From NCBI GenBank assembly GCA_017405965.1, contig JAFQZK010000003.1, positions 1 to 64,000 of the forward strand: a stretch of 64,000 nt of DNA, written 5' to 3'. Of this stretch, positions 23,817 through 34,076 are shown piece by piece. Position numbers and translations under genes: made by a program. Position 1 is the stretch's first letter, and each line of letters starts with the position of its first letter. The notes under the pieces are model-generated. The model was not told where the DNA came from. It saw nothing but the letters and a program-made list of their open reading frames with translations, and did no database searches. The stretch is from Muribaculaceae bacterium (GTDB lineage Bacteria > Bacteroidota > Bacteroidia > Bacteroidales > Muribaculaceae).

Positions 23817-24683
23817 ATGGATTTCTCTTTATTGATTAATAGAAAAGTAATAGACATATTAATTGGCGATACCACGGTATTGGGAAGCTACAAGTTGCCT
23901 TATATGTCTGGCCCTGATCTGTGCCAGTTGTGCTCACAGTTTGGATTAAGTAAGACATATACATGGGGTGGAGTGAATTCCAGTAGATGGACATATATGC
24001 AATCTTTAATGGTATTCATGAATACTCAAGGAAGAATATCTGAACTGCTTTGTTACCTGTTTAACCATGTAAGATTTACTGATTTGAACTCCCTTGGAGA
24101 TATTGATAAAATTAATGAGACTTATCGGCAAATTGTGAGTGCTGCGATAAACAGTATTAATGCACATCTACTTGCTGCTAGAAAAGAACTAAGGGTTGTA
24201 AATAACTCTTTTGTGTTACTAGACATCGGTACAAAAACAGTTATTGATACACCTAAAATTAAGGTCGTAACATATCAATATATTAGAGAATTACCAGAAA
24301 GGATTAAAGACGATTTGCTAAACAAAGATTATGATAGTGTCATCACAAAATCTCGGACTTTACTAGAGGAGGTTCTTATTTATATTATTGAACAACTTAC
24401 TAAAGAACGTTATAAGAGTAATGGTGATCTTATAAAGATATATCAAGAGGCTACAGGACTACTTAATATGCGTCAAAAAAGAGAATGGGATAAAAGAATA
24501 AATGAACTATTAGGAGGTTTGCACAAAATCGTAAATGCTATATCAAGTATGAGAAATATGAATAGCGATGCACATGGTGTAGGCGCTGGCAGATTAAATA
24601 TAAATGAAAGGGAGGCTTTGTTGGCTGCTAATTCTGCTAGAATGCTTGCCGAGTATTGGCTCAGCATATATGAACGGAAGTGA
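23817..24683 (+). CDS. Abortive-infection family protein (Abi_C, HEPN-like)
   Basis: The 288-residue protein has the C-terminal abortive-infection (Abi_C) pattern: DYDSVITKSRTLLEEVLIYI, a helical middle, and LLGGLHKIVNAISSMRNMNSDAHG. The RNMNSDAH segment fits the Rx4-6H site of HEPN ribonucleases. The N-terminal 130 residues, probably the sensor part, are unassigned. It follows kwaB by 38 bases and ends before a strong terminator hairpin, closing the plus-strand R-M/Kiwa/Abi cluster. Likely outcome: RNA cleavage and growth arrest of infected cells. Confidence 0.72.
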   Translation: MDFSLLINRKVIDILIGDTTVLGSYKLPYMSGPDLCQLCSQFGLSKTYTWGGVNSSRWTYMQSLMVFMNTQGRISELLCYLFNHVRFTDLNSLGDIDKINETYRQIVSAAINSINAHLLAARKELRVVNNSFVLLDIGTKTVIDTPKIKVVTYQYIRELPERIKDDLLNKDYDSVITKSRTLLEEVLIYIIEQLTKERYKSNGDLIKIYQEATGLLNMRQKREWDKRINELLGGLHKIVNAISSMRNMNSDAHGVGAGRLNINEREALLAANSARMLAEYWLSIYERK

Positions 24684-24700
24684 TATTAGTCAAATCAGCC

Positions 24701-24729
24701 AATAGAATAACTGTGTTAGTTATTCTATT
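24701..24729. terminator. Perfect 12-base hairpin closing the defence cluster
   Basis: AATAGAATAACT and its exact inverse flank the loop GTGTT. It lies 18 bases after the Abi stop codon and is probably a terminator, though the T tail is weak. Confidence 0.65.
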
Positions 24730-25073
24730 CGTTTGCAAACCCATTAGTAAGATTTTGCGATAGCCTGCATAGAAAGTAAGCCATCAGTAAACCCCGTATT
24801 GTGAGATTATTTGAAAGCCTTCGAAATAATTGGAGGTAATTTTCAAAGAAATAGGAGGATTCTATGAATTTTTGAGAATAAGTCTGAATTTCTTGGAAGA
24901 TTCTCAAAGAATGTTAGAGGATGCTCTTGTGCATATTCCGGCGATACCCGTTCAGCAATTCCGTTCAATACCCGTTCACTCGGTTGTTGATATTTGGTAT
25001 CGGCACCAGAAAAACGGACTATGCTGTTACAGTTTTGGTTAATTTGAGGACAAAATCTCCCAAAAAACATCAA
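24730..25073. other. Intergenic, no gene; short CGTTCA repeats
   Basis: Short overlapping frames on both strands show no protein-like features and are not called. Around 24945-24980 the hexamer CGTTCA occurs three times (twice inside ATACCCGTTCA). This could be an operator, but no binding protein can be tied to it. Confidence 0.35.
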
Positions 25074-25316
25074 TTACAATCTCTGAAGTTCAAACACCTC
25101 AAAACCATACTTGAGTAGACAACCTTCATCCTGGTTCAGCTTCTCACAAAGTTGAATAGCATCTTCTTCATCGTGAAAGACCATTGCATCTGAGATATCA
25201 AACCCCACTACAGTATTCATGGCGAAAGTGACACCTTCCTCATCAGCTGTCCCCTTGTAGTAGAAAGTGATTTTGGGGTTGTCTATTAAGTGAGTCGTAA
25301 TTACATAGCCTTCCAT
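25074..25316 (-). CDS. Hypothetical protein
   Basis: The acidic 80-residue protein (VITTHLIDNPKITFYYKGTADEEGV) has a beta-rich start and an acidic helical end (FHDEEDAIQLCEKLNQDEG). It begins two bases after the stop of the Xre gene, so they form an operon. No family is recognised. Confidence 0.5.
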   Translation of the reverse strand: MEGYVITTHLIDNPKITFYYKGTADEEGVTFAMNTVVGFDISDAMVFHDEEDAIQLCEKLNQDEGCLLKYGFEVFELQRL

Positions 25317-25317
25317 C

Positions 25318-25509
25318 TCACCTTAGCCAGTCTTCGGGTTTCACATGGAATACTCGACTAATTGCTTCTATATCCTGTTGTGTAGCCGGTTCTCTACCAT
25401 CCTCTACAGCGATAAGGTGCCGAAGGTTAATCCCGGCTTTCTCAGCCAGCGCCTTTCTCGTATAGAGTCTGCTAGTTCTGAGTTTTGTGATTGAAATTGC
25501 AATATCCAT
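25318..25509 (-). CDS. Xre-family helix-turn-helix regulator
   Basis: This 63-residue protein consists almost entirely of a Cro/C1-type HTH: LRTSRLYTRKALAEKAGINLRHLIAVEDGREPATQQDIEAISRVFHV, with the typical KALAEKAG recognition core. It probably represses its own operon or nearby genes in the island. It is paired with the 80-residue downstream gene. An antitoxin role is possible, but the partner does not look like a known toxin. Confidence 0.72.
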   Translation of the reverse strand: MDIAISITKLRTSRLYTRKALAEKAGINLRHLIAVEDGREPATQQDIEAISRVFHVKPEDWLR

Positions 25510-25859
25510 AATCTTAAGCCTTTATAAGAAACCGTTGACAAGACTGCATGAGAGATCGTACAGGGACACTCACCATAGACCAGGAAGGATTTACAATGGA
25601 CATTATAGCCAGATTCGTGCAGCATACAGCCCTTGTCAATTAAATAGATGGAGGGATTAGTTATTCGTAAGGACTACCGGGAATTTGTGCACACGTTCGG
25701 CAGACGAATTTTCGAGCAGAACCCCTTTATTCCATCTAAGTTGGGTTTCCGCTGCAAAATTAGTGCTATTTCACTCCTCCCACAACCGTCTAAAGGTGGC
25801 ATTTTTTGAAATTCACATTATTATCTGTATCTTTGCGATATGATTAACATAAAACCGAG
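25510..25859 (+). promoter_or_regulatory. Intergenic with strong promoter for MORN-repeat gene
   Basis: No gene is supported. TTTG at 25805-25808 and TATCTTTG at 25828-25835, spaced 19 bases, match the Bacteroidota promoter closely and lie 24 bases before the ATG of the secreted MORN-repeat protein. A minus-strand frame at 25404-25625 overlaps the Xre gene and is a shadow. Confidence 0.6.
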
Positions 25860-27182
25860 ATGAAACACCCACTATTCATATTATTCGCTCTAGCTGCTCT
25901 GGTTTCTTTCGCCCAACCTAAAGAGCGGCTCGATACGGTTTATTATGATAGCAACTGGAAGGGGTGCAGCCCAACCTTTGCTACCTATTACCGAGTTATG
26001 ACCATCCCCACTGATGATAATCCCCGTAAGCAATTCCGAGATTACTTCATTACTGGGGAGATACAGGGAGAAGCGAACTACATCTCAATTAATCAAGATG
26101 ATGACAGCAAATCCATTTTCGACGGGGAAGTGGTCTCATATTACAAATCCGGGAAAATTGAAAAGAAATCGACTTGGTCAAATGGGCACCAGGTTGGAGA
26201 TGCCTTTTCGTACTATGAAAATGGTAAAGTCCAACTCCATACCTCACTGAATGATAAAGGACAGCCCGACGGAGAGTCTTCATTCTTTGACGAGGATGGG
26301 AATCTAACGGCGATTCTTATGGCTCATGATGGTATTCCAAATACTTACTTGACGGCCTACAACTATATGGGGTCTATGGGGCGCTATGATGTTAATACAG
26401 GCGCTTTTGTTCCTGAACCTGTTCCTGTATCAAGTATGAAGACGAAGATTGTGAAGGGTGAGAAGATTTATTATTACGATGACAAGAATGGCATCTATCT
26501 AAGTATTTTGGTTGATGCAGTAAAAAACTACGGTAAGTATTATCGCATAGGTATATCCATTTACAATAATACTAACGAGACCATCATTTTCGACCCAGCC
26601 CAGATAACAGCTAATGGTCGCTTCTTCAAAAAATCAAAGAAGAAAAATGATGTCGGGTATGATGAGATATACGCTGATAATGACGAAGCGAATTACACTT
26701 ATAATCCATCTATAGTTAAAACAAAAGACATTAGAGTCTGGACTTATGATGATTACGCTAAGAAAGTACATCGTCGTCAGCAGTGGGATGCAGCACTTGT
26801 AGCTTTTGGCGAAGGATTAGCGGCTGGTAGTGCAGGTTATTCCACTTCATATTCTACAAGTACGACATACGGATCGGCCTATGGCTCTAGTGGCTATGCT
26901 TATGGCTCTGCTACAACCCATACAACCACAAGAACCTATGATGCTACAGCTGCCGCCATAGCCAACGAGAGAGCAGCTTATAATATCGCTACATACTCGG
27001 CTAGTCTTGAAGCGGACACTCAGGCTATAAACGAGAATTACCTTCAAGTAACCACCCTCGATCCACAGACTGAGACTGCCGGTTACATCCTACTGAACAA
27101 GGACAAGCCTAACATCATTGACCTTACAATCCCAGTCAATGGTGTCGCTTATCATTTCCACCTCACGGAGATACCGAAATAA
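25860..27182 (+). CDS. Secreted MORN-repeat protein
   Basis: The 440-residue protein has a signal peptide (MKHPLFILFALAALVSFAQ). Residues 60-150 contain YwqK-like MORN repeats (FDGEVVSYYKSGKIEKKSTW, AFSYYENGKVQLHTSLNDKG, GESSFFDEDGNLTA). A second beta-rich domain lies at about 195-300, and a Ser/Thr/Tyr/Gly-rich low-complexity stretch at about 320-360 (YSTSYSTSTTYGSAYGSSGY) precedes a conserved C-terminus. It is exported, probably to the periplasm or surface; function unknown. It has its own strong promoter, and base composition is closer to core genes than to the flanking island. Confidence 0.65.
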   Translation: MKHPLFILFALAALVSFAQPKERLDTVYYDSNWKGCSPTFATYYRVMTIPTDDNPRKQFRDYFITGEIQGEANYISINQDDDSKSIFDGEVVSYYKSGKIEKKSTWSNGHQVGDAFSYYENGKVQLHTSLNDKGQPDGESSFFDEDGNLTAILMAHDGIPNTYLTAYNYMGSMGRYDVNTGAFVPEPVPVSSMKTKIVKGEKIYYYDDKNGIYLSILVDAVKNYGKYYRIGISIYNNTNETIIFDPAQITANGRFFKKSKKKNDVGYDEIYADNDEANYTYNPSIVKTKDIRVWTYDDYAKKVHRRQQWDAALVAFGEGLAAGSAGYSTSYSTSTTYGSAYGSSGYAYGSATTHTTTRTYDATAAAIANERAAYNIATYSASLEADTQAINENYLQVTTLDPQTETAGYILLNKDKPNIIDLTIPVNGVAYHFHLTEIPK

Positions 27183-27264
27183 ACAAAGGAATTCTATCCA
27201 ATCAATACTCGGGTTATAAAACTGCTATAACTCTGTAAATTAATATTAATCTGAGATCAACGAT

Positions 27265-30200
27265 ATGGCCAATATTGATAATAAAATAAAAAAGCAACTT
27301 CTATCCGTCTATAACTCCATGGATAAGGAAACCATTCCAGAAAGAGGAGACGGATGGGTGAACCTTGCAAAATATGGGCCCGCCATTAAAAAAGCGGGCA
27401 TAGACTATCATCAACTTGGTTTTGCAAAACTGGGAGCTTTTGTGGCTTCTTCTGACCTGTTTGACATATGGGATGATCGAACAAAGAAAGTTCCAGTTAG
27501 ATATATACGAGAGAAAAGAAAAACGAAAAGAACAATTCCCGTCATTTCGAAGAGTAAGCGAATTGAAGATTTAGATGAAATTGAGAAGGTCAAAACTCGA
27601 CTCAGATTGAAAAACAATTTCTTTATTGGTCAGTTCTCACCCGAACGAACGCCGGGCTGGTTTAAGATTACTGACATTCGAGATACAGGCTTCACGAAGA
27701 TTGAGGACAAAGAACGAGGTGTTAAAGATTTATCAATAGTGTTCCGCAGCCCGAATGCAAAGTTTAATCGTTTCGCATATTATAAATTTTCCTGGGTCTT
27801 ATTAGAATCATCGACCTTGAAATTTGGCATTGACTTGGAAGGATCGGCTACACCGATGTATCCTCAGGACATCGTCGAATGCCTCCACGACGCCATCGTT
27901 AATTATGATGCAAGCTCAGCCAAAAAAATCACCAGGACTCTTGATACTCTGAATAAGCAGCTAACACAAAGTGGCAAAGAAGTGTTTATCTATGAGTTAC
28001 TTCAGAATGCAAATGACTACCCTCGAAAACGCAAAGTGGGAGATAAGATGGTTTCTGATCCTGTTGATGTGGAGTTCCATATAACAGAAGATTATCTCAC
28101 ATTTCAGCATACCGGTGATTACTTCAATGCCAAGAATATTGCAGCTATCTGTGATATAAATGATGGAGAAAAATCAGATAATGTTGAAGCTATTGGTTAC
28201 AAGGGAATAGGCTTTAAAACTGTGTTCCTTGATAATGATTACGTTTATCTCAGAACTGGCGATTATTCTTTCCGCTTCGATAAATCTGCGACAGACATTA
28301 TCAATACTCCTTGGCAGATATTACCTGTATGGACGGAAACCAACAAAGTGAATCCAGCTATTAATAGTGTATTTAGCCGTCATCCAGATGAGGAGTATCG
28401 TGTTAAGTTTGCCTTAAAACCAAGAGATAAACGGATTCTTAATGACCGTGAAAGAAGTGATAATTATATTGACTTGTTCTCTTCTGTTTTTGAGTCCGAG
28501 AGGGTTATTTTATTTATCCCGAACATTCGTAAAGTTAGTGTGTTTTGGGGCGACAATACAGAACCTGTAATTGAACGGGAAAAAAGCACTAGCCACTGGT
28601 GTGTGTCTGAAGCGCTGACAGACGTAATACCTGAAGATATTAGCAATAGAATTAATGAAGTCTTGACCAATCCAGATGCCGATAAGTCCGGTGGTTATGA
28701 TAAGATCCCAGAAAAGTATCTGAATTTCTCCAAAACTGCTGTTAAGTTTGCCTGCAAAAGAGAGGGCAGAACGTTGTTGCCGGTAGAAGATGCCATCCTG
28801 TATTGTTACCTCCCAGCTAAAAAAGCAGACTGGGGCTTTAAGTTCCTGATGAATACCGACATGATTCCAAATGGAGCTCGTGATGATATTGCTGATGATG
28901 TTGAACTCAACCATGAGATATCTAAAATCGCTGGAAGACAATTTTTCTATTGGATTAAAGGACTCATTGCTAGCAGGGAATATGATCTAGATTCTATTTT
29001 TGCCCTTATACCTTTTTTTACAGAATGTAAGGAGAATAAGAAATTATATAAGTCATTCATACAGGAATTCCAAGATGAGTTCGAGAATCTTCTCGATAAG
29101 GTACCGTTTATACCAGTAGTAGATGCTGAAGGTAATGAATCCTACGCCTGTATTGATACCATTATTGATGACATGACTGGCATTACTAGTAAGAATGTAA
29201 TGTCTGATTCTGATTTTATCTCATTAATGGGAATGAGCGATTACAGTCTGCCTATTCAAGAGCTACGTGAATCCGAAAACTTCATGGAGTTCTTACATGG
29301 CTATTGCCCAGTCAAGATGGATATTAACTTCGAAGACGTCAAGAAAAAGTGTTCAAGTGACGAATTTGAATTATGGCTCACAGATCTTGATAATAATACA
29401 CGATTCATTAAGCATCTAATCGATAACAACGAATTAGATAACTTCTCATCAGAGCCTATCTTCATAGAATATGAAGGAGAACTATATCCCGAGGGCAGTT
29501 TATATTATGACTTTGACACGTATTGCTCAACAATAGATTTCTTTAAGAGGTTCGTTCCCCACCTGTGTGATCATACTCGAAGTCAGTTTGCTGGGAATGA
29601 ACATTGGGAGGCATTTGTAAAGAGCCATTTTATTGACTTTGAAGCAAAAACTATTATCAATGATTATATACTTGATGATAAAGATGCCATAGAATTATTG
29701 AAAGACGACAATAATTCTGTCAATTTCTTTAGATTTATTGCTGATAATAAGGTTGATATATCTGACATTAAAGAAAAAATCCCATACATTACAGAAATAG
29801 GAGATGTTATCACAGATTATGAGAATCGATTGTACTTCTACAGTGAAGAGGCTTATAACCTATCAAGTGAAATATGGCTTGGTGACAATGTGGTAAATGT
29901 CCTTTCCCATATTTATCTTGAGAATGACGAAGATGATTCCCTTAAAACATTTTTTGAAGGTCTAGGATGTTCAACTTTTGATAAAGGACAGTTCATTGCC
30001 GATGTAATCGCTGGCGATTCAGATTTTAGAGATGCTGTAAATAAGTCTATTGAAGATGACTTTGACAATAGTGTAGCATTTATTAAATATCTCTTCTCTA
30101 ATTATGATTCATTAAAAGAGAAGAATACGACATTTAAGGAATATGTTGTCAGCTGCATTGACATTGATGGTGATGAATCATACCTTTGCGATGATGACGT

Positions 30201-33200
30201 TCGGTATTTTAATCAAGCATCAGTCAATGGTAATAGCACCTTTGAAGATAATAAAACGCATCCGTGGATTAAGTACACGATGATGTTCAGCCTAAATCCC
30301 AAATACTTTGATGAATTTGACGAATCTGAACTTAAGGCCGTAGAATCTTTCTTCCGGAATCAATTTGGAATAAAAACCTTTACTGACAAGTCATTCTTTT
30401 CGGATGTCGTATTGAAGAACAAAAAGGAAATCTATGATTCTTTGACTGATGAAGAAAACATGCTGGCCTTTATCACCTATCTGAAACGTGACGCAGCTCG
30501 AATCTTTGACGGATCGTTGAGCTATAATGATATCAAGGAAATGCCGTTACTTTGTTCTGATGGCTCTGTGATATCAGAAAGAGACGATGATGTGAAGCTT
30601 ATCGAGTATGACGATGATGCTGTCACACTACTTGGGAAAGAATGGTGCCCAGAAGTTTTTGCCGTTATGTCTGAAGAGTATTCTAATGGCTTTTCCAGAG
30701 ACATGCTTCAGCTGTTCAAGATTGGAGCCTATGATTTCAATGAAATACTAAAAGACATCCTTGATTCTGACAGCCTCCAGGAAGATTTGGAAGATCCAGA
30801 TAATAATATTGACTTCTGGAGATGGATCCTGGCGAATGCTAAAAAGATAAGCGACTTTGACGCTCTTCAAGAGTTGAACCTATTAGATACCGAGGATGAA
30901 TGTCAGGAATGCTCATCACTTTATATTTCTGACACTTACCAGAAAGAAAATGGCATCGAGGGATTAGTGAAGAAATATGAACCAGATGCTTTATTCGTAT
31001 CAGCTAATTATTTGGAAGAAGGGCCTGATAAAAGCCGCAAAGAATGGCTGAAACTCTTCAAAAACCTTGGCCTTAAGTCGGACAACAAAGATATGTTGTT
31101 CAACTCCGTATTACCAAACCTTTCTACTTTTGAGGAGGATTCTGTAGTTGCTATGATGACTAAACACCTCAAGGACTTGGAAGAAGTCTGGGAAGAACGG
31201 AAAGATGAGATTATTCAATTGAGGGTGAGAACAAAGTCTGGTGATTATAAGACTTTAAATGAGACTATAGTTGTTGATATTCCTGAAGAAAAGGTTAAAG
31301 AACCATTCAAATACATTCAATTATCTGACGAAGTTGCTGTAGATATCCTTGAAAACAATAGAGAGTTGTTGCAGCGCATCTCAGGAGAATGCAGTGACCA
31401 TCTAATTATTAAGAATAAGCAGGCATGGGCCGAAGAAAAAATTGCGGAATATATAGACAACATTCAAACAGATGACGAAAAAAGGGAGGCAATTCATGTA
31501 AAGTTTGTTCAAGAACTAGCAAAACTATGTAATGATGATTATGAATTCCCTTCAGATATATTAGATGATATACTATATCGTGTAAAGGGAGACGAAGATA
31601 GTTACAAATTAGGCTCAGAACTTACACTCGGACATGCATATAGCCCTGCCTGTGATTTTGAGATTAACGGGGTTACTGATTTAGATTACTTATCGGAAGA
31701 TTATATCTTTGAAGGAAACCGTGACATCATAAAGTCCTTCTTTAAGCAGAGAGGGTTACACTGCAATGTCGATAAAGACGATCTGGAGTTTCTGTCTAAA
31801 AGAAAATTTGCAGTTTACTTCTGGTCACACTGTTTCACTAGACGCATCAGTGTTTACAAGGATTGGATAAAAGAAGGGTTATTCAATGATATTGTTTGTG
31901 TACCTACGACTCATGGAGTAAAAAAAGCAGAAGATCTTTATCATCCTGATATCGTCAGCTATGCTATGAAATCTAATGGATGGAGAGAAAAAGTTCCGTT
32001 CAAAGGCGTAGTTGTCAAGATCCAGAGGGAAGATGATCGAAAGTTATTCAACACACTTCCTTTCAATAAAGTTTTATCATTTGAAGACTGCCTGAATTAT
32101 CTGCTAAATGCCCGAGACAACCGAGGAGAAGAAGAAGTTAAACGAAGAAAACAAGTTATAGATTGGATTCTCCAAGCAGAAGATATAGATAGTGGTCTTA
32201 TTGACAATTACCGGAAGAATTCTGAAGCGAAATGGAGAAACGGAAAGGGACAGAATAAACACATTAGTGAACTCTATGCCATTCATCCCAATTCAAGGCA
32301 GGAGAGAAATATTTTCAAAGGTGATGAACATGTCATTCAGACAAATATGTTCCCATCCATTGCAAGTGAATTCGAACGCATTTGTGGGATTCTTCAAATA
32401 AAATGTTTAACGAGTAATGACTTCAGTCATACTCCAATAAATTCTGTTGATGAAACAAGGGAGATGATGCAAGTCTTGAAGCCTCGTCTCTTAGTTTTAG
32501 CCGCAATTGAAAAAGACAGTAGATACAAGGAAACTTACGAGAAGTATGACGAAATTATCTCGAAGTATAAATTCTTTGTCTGTGATAAAATAGATTTATG
32601 TTACGAAACTATACGTAACGATGTTGAACGGATTTATTGCGATGACGATAAGGTTTTCTATGTGAACTCATGGCTACATAAACGCACCTTCACAAAATTT
32701 TGTAGTTGTATAAAGAGACTGTTAGGCATATCGGTACTGGATGACGTTTGTGAAGATGTCCTCGATGGGAGTGAAGCAGTAGAAGAAAGTATTGCAAAAT
32801 ATTGCCAGTCTTTCGTATATGATAAAGATTTCCGAGAGTACTTAGACAACCTTGATTGCAGTGTTTCTGTAGAAGAGGAGGAAGAAGAACCAGAGGTTGA
32901 ACTAGAAGATTACTATGGGGAAACAGTTCCTACCGAAGATGGATATGAAGAAACTGAGGATGACTACGGAGAAGATAGTTTTGGAGAAGAGTCTCAAGTA
33001 GATGAAGATGAAGAAGCAGAATCGACCGTTGATGACCGACAGAATGAGACAAGTACTCACAGCTCTTCAAATGGAACAACGGACAGGCAAGTTCACGAAC
33101 CAAGGCAACCTAAGATACTTGAACCAAGAAAACCTCAACAGCCAGTAGAACGGTCAGGTAGCAATAATAGCCGTCCAGAGAAGGAGCCCACCACATCTAC

Positions 33201-34071
33201 CACAAGTCCAAGTAGCCGGACCGCAGGTAGTGGTACTCCATCAAAACCCTTACAGCGTCCCACTTCTAATCAGAATAATGAAAGGCATGTAACCGGTAAC
33301 GATACTGTGGATTCGGATGCCCTTGATAAGTATGGCTATGATTCTGATCAAGGTGACTTCATGGGGTCAGTTAATCACGATAGAGACTACGAACCCTTAG
33401 GTAGTACTCCTCGAGTTCAACGGCATCGTAATTGGAATCCAAGACAAACCCCACCAGAAGAATTGGATAGATTGCGTAGTCGTGGTATTCCTTTAGAATT
33501 GGAATCACTACCACCAACTCGCGATGAGATAGATGCTCTTGCAGAGTGTGGCATCTCTGCTGAACAAATCGCAGATACGAACTATCTTGCTCAATTACGT
33601 TTGTATCAGAATCTCGTTGATCGTGGAGATGAGCCTGAAGAATCAAGAGAAGAATTCGTTAAGAACGCTAAAGATGTCACTACTCATAAGTTGAAAGGTG
33701 GTAAGTATATCCACGCCTGCAGTGCTGCAAGAGGTGTCATGTACATTTCTCCATCTGTGTGGAATAAAGTTGTGGCAGGTAATTGTGCTGTTTGTGTTTA
33801 CCTAGATGGTCGAGGCAAGAATTTCAAATTTATTGACAGTCCGGAAAAGTTCCTCGATCTCGTTGAAAAAGATGATGTAGTAATCAAAATAACCGGAAAG
33901 GAAAAAGTTGATGTAGTACGGGCATTATATTCTGGACTACTGAGGGGGACAAGAGGTACAGCTTACACTCTTATCCGAGTTGCTTCAAGAACAAATATGG
34001 ATGCTGTATTTGCTCACTATGTTGGAGCTATGGCAGAAGCAGATGATGGCAATGATTATGATAAATTTTGA
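27265..34071 (+). CDS. Giant LOTUS plus sacsin-type GHKL ATPase protein
   Basis: The 2268-residue protein starts with an OST-HTH/LOTUS-like domain (about 24-75: GWVNLAKYGPAIKKAGIDYH, FAKLGAFVASSDLFDI), an RNA-binding fold. Residues about 210-420 form a sacsin/Hsp90-type GHKL ATPase with ELLQNAND (N-box, 243-250), DYLTFQHTGDYF (276-287) and IGYKGIGFKTVF (310-321). A roughly 1400-residue acidic helical body follows, then an acidic stretch and a Pro/Ser/Thr-rich linker (about 1870-2020), then a folded C-terminal domain of about 150 residues that I cannot assign. The stop overlaps the following helicase gene region, so they form an operon. Size, architecture and location beside known defences suggest an anti-phage sensor or effector scaffold. 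Confidence 0.75.
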   Translation: MANIDNKIKKQLLSVYNSMDKETIPERGDGWVNLAKYGPAIKKAGIDYHQLGFAKLGAFVASSDLFDIWDDRTKKVPVRYIREKRKTKRTIPVISKSKRIEDLDEIEKVKTRLRLKNNFFIGQFSPERTPGWFKITDIRDTGFTKIEDKERGVKDLSIVFRSPNAKFNRFAYYKFSWVLLESSTLKFGIDLEGSATPMYPQDIVECLHDAIVNYDASSAKKITRTLDTLNKQLTQSGKEVFIYELLQNANDYPRKRKVGDKMVSDPVDVEFHITEDYLTFQHTGDYFNAKNIAAICDINDGEKSDNVEAIGYKGIGFKTVFLDNDYVYLRTGDYSFRFDKSATDIINTPWQILPVWTETNKVNPAINSVFSRHPDEEYRVKFALKPRDKRILNDRERSDNYIDLFSSVFESERVILFIPNIRKVSVFWGDNTEPVIEREKSTSHWCVSEALTDVIPEDISNRINEVLTNPDADKSGGYDKIPEKYLNFSKTAVKFACKREGRTLLPVEDAILYCYLPAKKADWGFKFLMNTDMIPNGARDDIADDVELNHEISKIAGRQFFYWIKGLIASREYDLDSIFALIPFFTECKENKKLYKSFIQEFQDEFENLLDKVPFIPVVDAEGNESYACIDTIIDDMTGITSKNVMSDSDFISLMGMSDYSLPIQELRESENFMEFLHGYCPVKMDINFEDVKKKCSSDEFELWLTDLDNNTRFIKHLIDNNELDNFSSEPIFIEYEGELYPEGSLYYDFDTYCSTIDFFKRFVPHLCDHTRSQFAGNEHWEAFVKSHFIDFEAKTIINDYILDDKDAIELLKDDNNSVNFFRFIADNKVDISDIKEKIPYITEIGDVITDYENRLYFYSEEAYNLSSEIWLGDNVVNVLSHIYLENDEDDSLKTFFEGLGCSTFDKGQFIADVIAGDSDFRDAVNKSIEDDFDNSVAFIKYLFSNYDSLKEKNTTFKEYVVSCIDIDGDESYLCDDDVRYFNQASVNGNSTFEDNKTHPWIKYTMMFSLNPKYFDEFDESELKAVESFFRNQFGIKTFTDKSFFSDVVLKNKKEIYDSLTDEENMLAFITYLKRDAARIFDGSLSYNDIKEMPLLCSDGSVISERDDDVKLIEYDDDAVTLLGKEWCPEVFAVMSEEYSNGFSRDMLQLFKIGAYDFNEILKDILDSDSLQEDLEDPDNNIDFWRWILANAKKISDFDALQELNLLDTEDECQECSSLYISDTYQKENGIEGLVKKYEPDALFVSANYLEEGPDKSRKEWLKLFKNLGLKSDNKDMLFNSVLPNLSTFEEDSVVAMMTKHLKDLEEVWEERKDEIIQLRVRTKSGDYKTLNETIVVDIPEEKVKEPFKYIQLSDEVAVDILENNRELLQRISGECSDHLIIKNKQAWAEEKIAEYIDNIQTDDEKREAIHVKFVQELAKLCNDDYEFPSDILDDILYRVKGDEDSYKLGSELTLGHAYSPACDFEINGVTDLDYLSEDYIFEGNRDIIKSFFKQRGLHCNVDKDDLEFLSKRKFAVYFWSHCFTRRISVYKDWIKEGLFNDIVCVPTTHGVKKAEDLYHPDIVSYAMKSNGWREKVPFKGVVVKIQREDDRKLFNTLPFNKVLSFEDCLNYLLNARDNRGEEEVKRRKQVIDWILQAEDIDSGLIDNYRKNSEAKWRNGKGQNKHISELYAIHPNSRQERNIFKGDEHVIQTNMFPSIASEFERICGILQIKCLTSNDFSHTPINSVDETREMMQVLKPRLLVLAAIEKDSRYKETYEKYDEIISKYKFFVCDKIDLCYETIRNDVERIYCDDDKVFYVNSWLHKRTFTKFCSCIKRLLGISVLDDVCEDVLDGSEAVEESIAKYCQSFVYDKDFREYLDNLDCSVSVEEEEEEPEVELEDYYGETVPTEDGYEETEDDYGEDSFGEESQVDEDEEAESTVDDRQNETSTHSSSNGTTDRQVHEPRQPKILEPRKPQQPVERSGSNNSRPEKEPTTSTTSPSSRTAGSGTPSKPLQRPTSNQNNERHVTGNDTVDSDALDKYGYDSDQGDFMGSVNHDRDYEPLGSTPRVQRHRNWNPRQTPPEELDRLRSRGIPLELESLPPTRDEIDALAECGISAEQIADTNYLAQLRLYQNLVDRGDEPEESREEFVKNAKDVTTHKLKGGKYIHACSAARGVMYISPSVWNKVVAGNCAVCVYLDGRGKNFKFIDSPEKFLDLVEKDDVVIKITGKEKVDVVRALYSGLLRGTRGTAYTLIRVASRTNMDAVFAHYVGAMAEADDGNDYDKF

Positions 34072-34076
34072 TTGTT

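Noticed and set aside
24830-25118. Short frames on both strands after the defence cluster
   Set aside because: Overlapping, of mixed composition and without start context; no protein features.
25404-25625. 73-codon minus frame overlapping the Xre gene
   Set aside because: Another frame of the same DNA; the Xre helix-turn-helix is the clear gene.
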